From: an uncultured Clostridia bacterium
Lineage (GTDB): Bacteria; Bacillota; Clostridia; Oscillospirales; Acutalibacteraceae
DNA length: 6,712 nt
Assembly: GCA_937902305.1 (NCBI GenBank)
Contig: CALDHV010000109.1
Span: 1 to 6,712, forward strand
Direction: 5' to 3'
Part shown: positions 5,465 to 6,712 of the stretch, in pieces
How the letters are laid out: each line of letters begins with the position of its first letter
Numbering within the stretch: position 1 is the stretch's first letter
The notes under the pieces: model-generated
What the model was told of the DNA's origin: nothing
The model's input: only the letters and a program-made list of their open reading frames with translations
Databases searched by the model: none
Position numbers and translations under genes: made by a program

Positions 5465-6304
5465 TTACTTTCGTGCCGCGGTAACGGTGTTCTTGAGCAA
5501 CATCGCAATGGTCATCGGGCCGACGCCGCCCGGCACCGGGGTGATCGCGCCGGCGATCGGCTCCACCGCGTCAAAATCCACATCGCCGCACAGCTTGCCG
5601 TTCTCGTCCCGATCCATTCCGACGTCGATGACGACCGCGCCGGGCTTGACCATATCCGCGGTGACAAACTTTGCCTTGCCGACCGAGGCGACGAGGATGT
5701 CCGCCCGCCGGCATACGGCTTTGAGGTCTTTCGTATGCGTGTGGCAGATGGTCACGGTCGCATTGGCGTGCGTCATCAGCATCGCCATCGGCTTGCCGAC
5801 GATGTTACTGCGCCCGATGACGACGCACTCCTTGCCGTCCGGGTCGATGCCGGTGCGGGCAAGCAGCTCCATCACGCCCGCCGGTGTGCAGGGCAGGAAG
5901 CGGTAATCCCCGACCATAATATGCCCGACATTGGCGACGTGGAACGCGTCCACATCTTTTTCGGGCGCGATGGCGTCGATGACTGCATTTTTATCCAGAC
6001 CATTGGGGAGGGGAAGCTGTACCAGTATCCCGTGAATATCCCGACGGTCGTTAAGCTCACGCACCACCGCAAGCAGTTCCTCCTGCGTCGTGGTTGCGGG
6101 CAGATTGATCTGCTCGGCAAAGATACCGACCTCCTCACACGCCTTGTGCTTATTGCGCACATAGGTGCAGGAGGCAGGATCGTCGCCCACCAGCACCACC
6201 GCAAGACCCGGGGTGATCCCCTGCGCTTTCAGTGCGGCGACCTCCTCCGCAATTTCTTGGCGGATGGTTGCCGCAATTTCTTTTCCTTTAATCAGAGTCG
6301 CCAT
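5465..6304 (-). CDS. folD: FolD, methylenetetrahydrofolate dehydrogenase / methenyltetrahydrofolate cyclohydrolase
   Basis: A 279-residue cytosolic bifunctional enzyme that interconverts 5,10-methylene-, 5,10-methenyl- and 10-formyl-tetrahydrofolate, supplying one-carbon units for purines and formylmethionine. The length is normal. Catalytic residues are visible: Tyr48 and Lys52 in [13 protein letters not shown], Gln96 in VQLPLP, and Asp119 in KDVDAFH. The nucleotide-binding turn GRSNIVGKP is at 164-172 and the signature [10 protein letters not shown] at 256-265. After KDVD the usual Gly-Phe-His-Pro reads Ala-Phe-His-Val, a mild variation. I chose ATG 6304 because AAAGGAG (6312-6318) is seven bases upstream; the earlier in-frame ATGs at 6325 and 6310 lie before or directly against it. 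The 3' end of lgt overlaps the first 17 bases, so the two genes form an operon with likely translational coupling. The hairpin downstream ends the transcript. Confidence 0.97.
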   Translation of the reverse strand: MATLIKGKEIAATIRQEIAEEVAALKAQGITPGLAVVLVGDDPASCTYVRNKHKACEEVGIFAEQINLPATTTQEELLAVVRELNDRRDIHGILVQLPLPNGLDKNAVIDAIAPEKDVDAFHVANVGHIMVGDYRFLPCTPAGVMELLARTGIDPDGKECVVIGRSNIVGKPMAMLMTHANATVTICHTHTKDLKAVCRRADILVASVGKAKFVTADMVKPGAVVIDVGMDRDENGKLCGDVDFDAVEPIAGAITPVPGGVGPMTIAMLLKNTVTAARK

Positions 6305-6712
6305 TGTCATTCTCCTTTTTTTCACTTTCTGTTATTGCATTTTCCTCTTGCGGGGCTTCCGCGACCAGTGTTTTTGGCAGGGCATTCTGCCGCCGACGAA
6401 AGACGAAATACAGCACGGCTCCCGCCAGCACTGCGACGATAGCAACAAGCTGAGAGGATTTGATCGTGCCCATCATCAGGCTGTCGGTGCGCAGGGATTC
6501 GATGAAAAACCGCCCCACGCCGTACCATACAAGATAGCCGCAGAAGATCTGCCCGCGGAACTTATATGCTTTTTTCGAGAGAATGTGCAACAGAATAAAT
6601 CCTATGAGACACCACAGTGATTCGTACAGAAATGTCGGATGCACCGGCAGGGTCAGATCGTATTCCGTGGTGCTGTTGACCCCGGTGGCGATGATGTCAC
6701 CGGTCATACCCC
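6288..6712 (-). CDS. lgt: Lgt, prolipoprotein diacylglyceryl transferase, C-terminal part
   Basis: The 3' part of the inner-membrane enzyme that transfers diacylglyceryl from phosphatidylglycerol to the lipobox cysteine of prolipoproteins. The frame is open to the right edge, so the start and N-terminal membrane segments are outside the window; the ATG at 6707 is internal. Diagnostic motifs are [11 protein letters not shown] followed by a hydrophobic helix ([11 protein letters not shown]), then [20 protein letters not shown] containing the conserved Arg-Phe-x-x-Glu-x-x-Arg pattern, then [20 protein letters not shown], the last membrane helix. The protein ends in an acidic cytoplasmic tail of about 25 residues rich in Glu and Asn, longer than in many homologues. 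The TAA stop at 6290-6288 lies inside folD, a 17-base overlap. The family match is unambiguous. Confidence 0.95.
   Translation of the reverse strand, partial: GMTGDIIATGVNSTTEYDLTLPVHPTFLYESLWCLIGFILLHILSKKAYKFRGQIFCGYLVWYGVGRFFIESLRTDSLMMGTIKSSQLVAIVAVLAGAVLYFVFRRRQNALPKTLVAEAPQEENAITESEKKENDNGDSD
6312..6318 (-). promoter_or_regulatory. Ribosome-binding site of folD inside the lgt coding region
   Basis: AAAGGAG on the minus strand, seven bases before ATG 6304 and within the codons for the acidic tail of Lgt. It decides the folD start and suggests coupling to lgt translation. Confidence 0.8.

Noticed and set aside
5735..6442. Plus-strand open frame of 235 codons across folD and the lgt end
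   Set aside because: It is antisense to two clearly identified genes and has no domain of its own.
1..6712. CRISPR arrays, tRNA or rRNA genes, insertion sequences
   Set aside because: No regularly spaced repeats, RNA gene signatures, transposase frames or terminal inverted repeats were seen by eye on either strand.

Overview
The window looks like chromosome from a GC-rich, strictly anaerobic member of the Clostridia (Firmicutes), possibly an Oscillospirales-like gut bacterium. This rests on the strong AGGAG-type ribosome-binding sites, the oxygen-sensitive glycyl-radical chemistry, CGN-dominated arginine codons in most genes, and the gene families present. The taxon is an inference; no rRNA or other phylogenetic marker is in the window.

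Layout. Positions 1 to about 170 hold a minus-strand pair of partial genes: the last codons of an unrecognised protein, overlapping by 4 bases (GTGA) the first 21 codons of a metallophosphoesterase-like protein. This block is AT-richer and uses AGA/AGG arginine codons. At about 165-180 it meets the 3' part of a plus-strand DUF4091 gene, so both genes appear cut at one joint, either a rearrangement or an assembly chimera. The DUF4091 fragment ends at 699, where its stop codon abuts the stop of a convergent AraC-family regulator (700-1497, minus).

The centre (about 1500-5406) is the interesting part. A compact divergent regulatory region separates the AraC regulator from a plus-strand cluster: a 711-residue glycyl radical enzyme with the active-site motif GCNEP, an MBL-fold metallohydrolase, and a radical-SAM glycyl-radical-activating enzyme carrying two extra iron-sulfur clusters. 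The regulatory region has a 10-bp direct repeat just upstream of the glycyl radical enzyme promoter and a perfect 8-bp inverted repeat across that promoter. A good extended -10 promoter precedes the hydrolase, so hydrolase and activase may also be made independently of the glycyl radical enzyme. The likely logic is that AraC senses a small metabolite and turns on the glycyl radical enzyme, the activase installs the radical on Gly687, and the hydrolase acts on a related metabolite. The substrate cannot be read from the sequence and the set does not match a pathway I recognise.

The right end (5417-6712) is housekeeping: a bidirectional hairpin terminator, then on the minus strand folD (one-carbon folate metabolism) overlapped by the 3' end of lgt (prolipoprotein diacylglyceryl transferase), which runs off the window. 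I see no tRNA, rRNA, CRISPR array or insertion sequence. No gap between genes reaches 300 bases.
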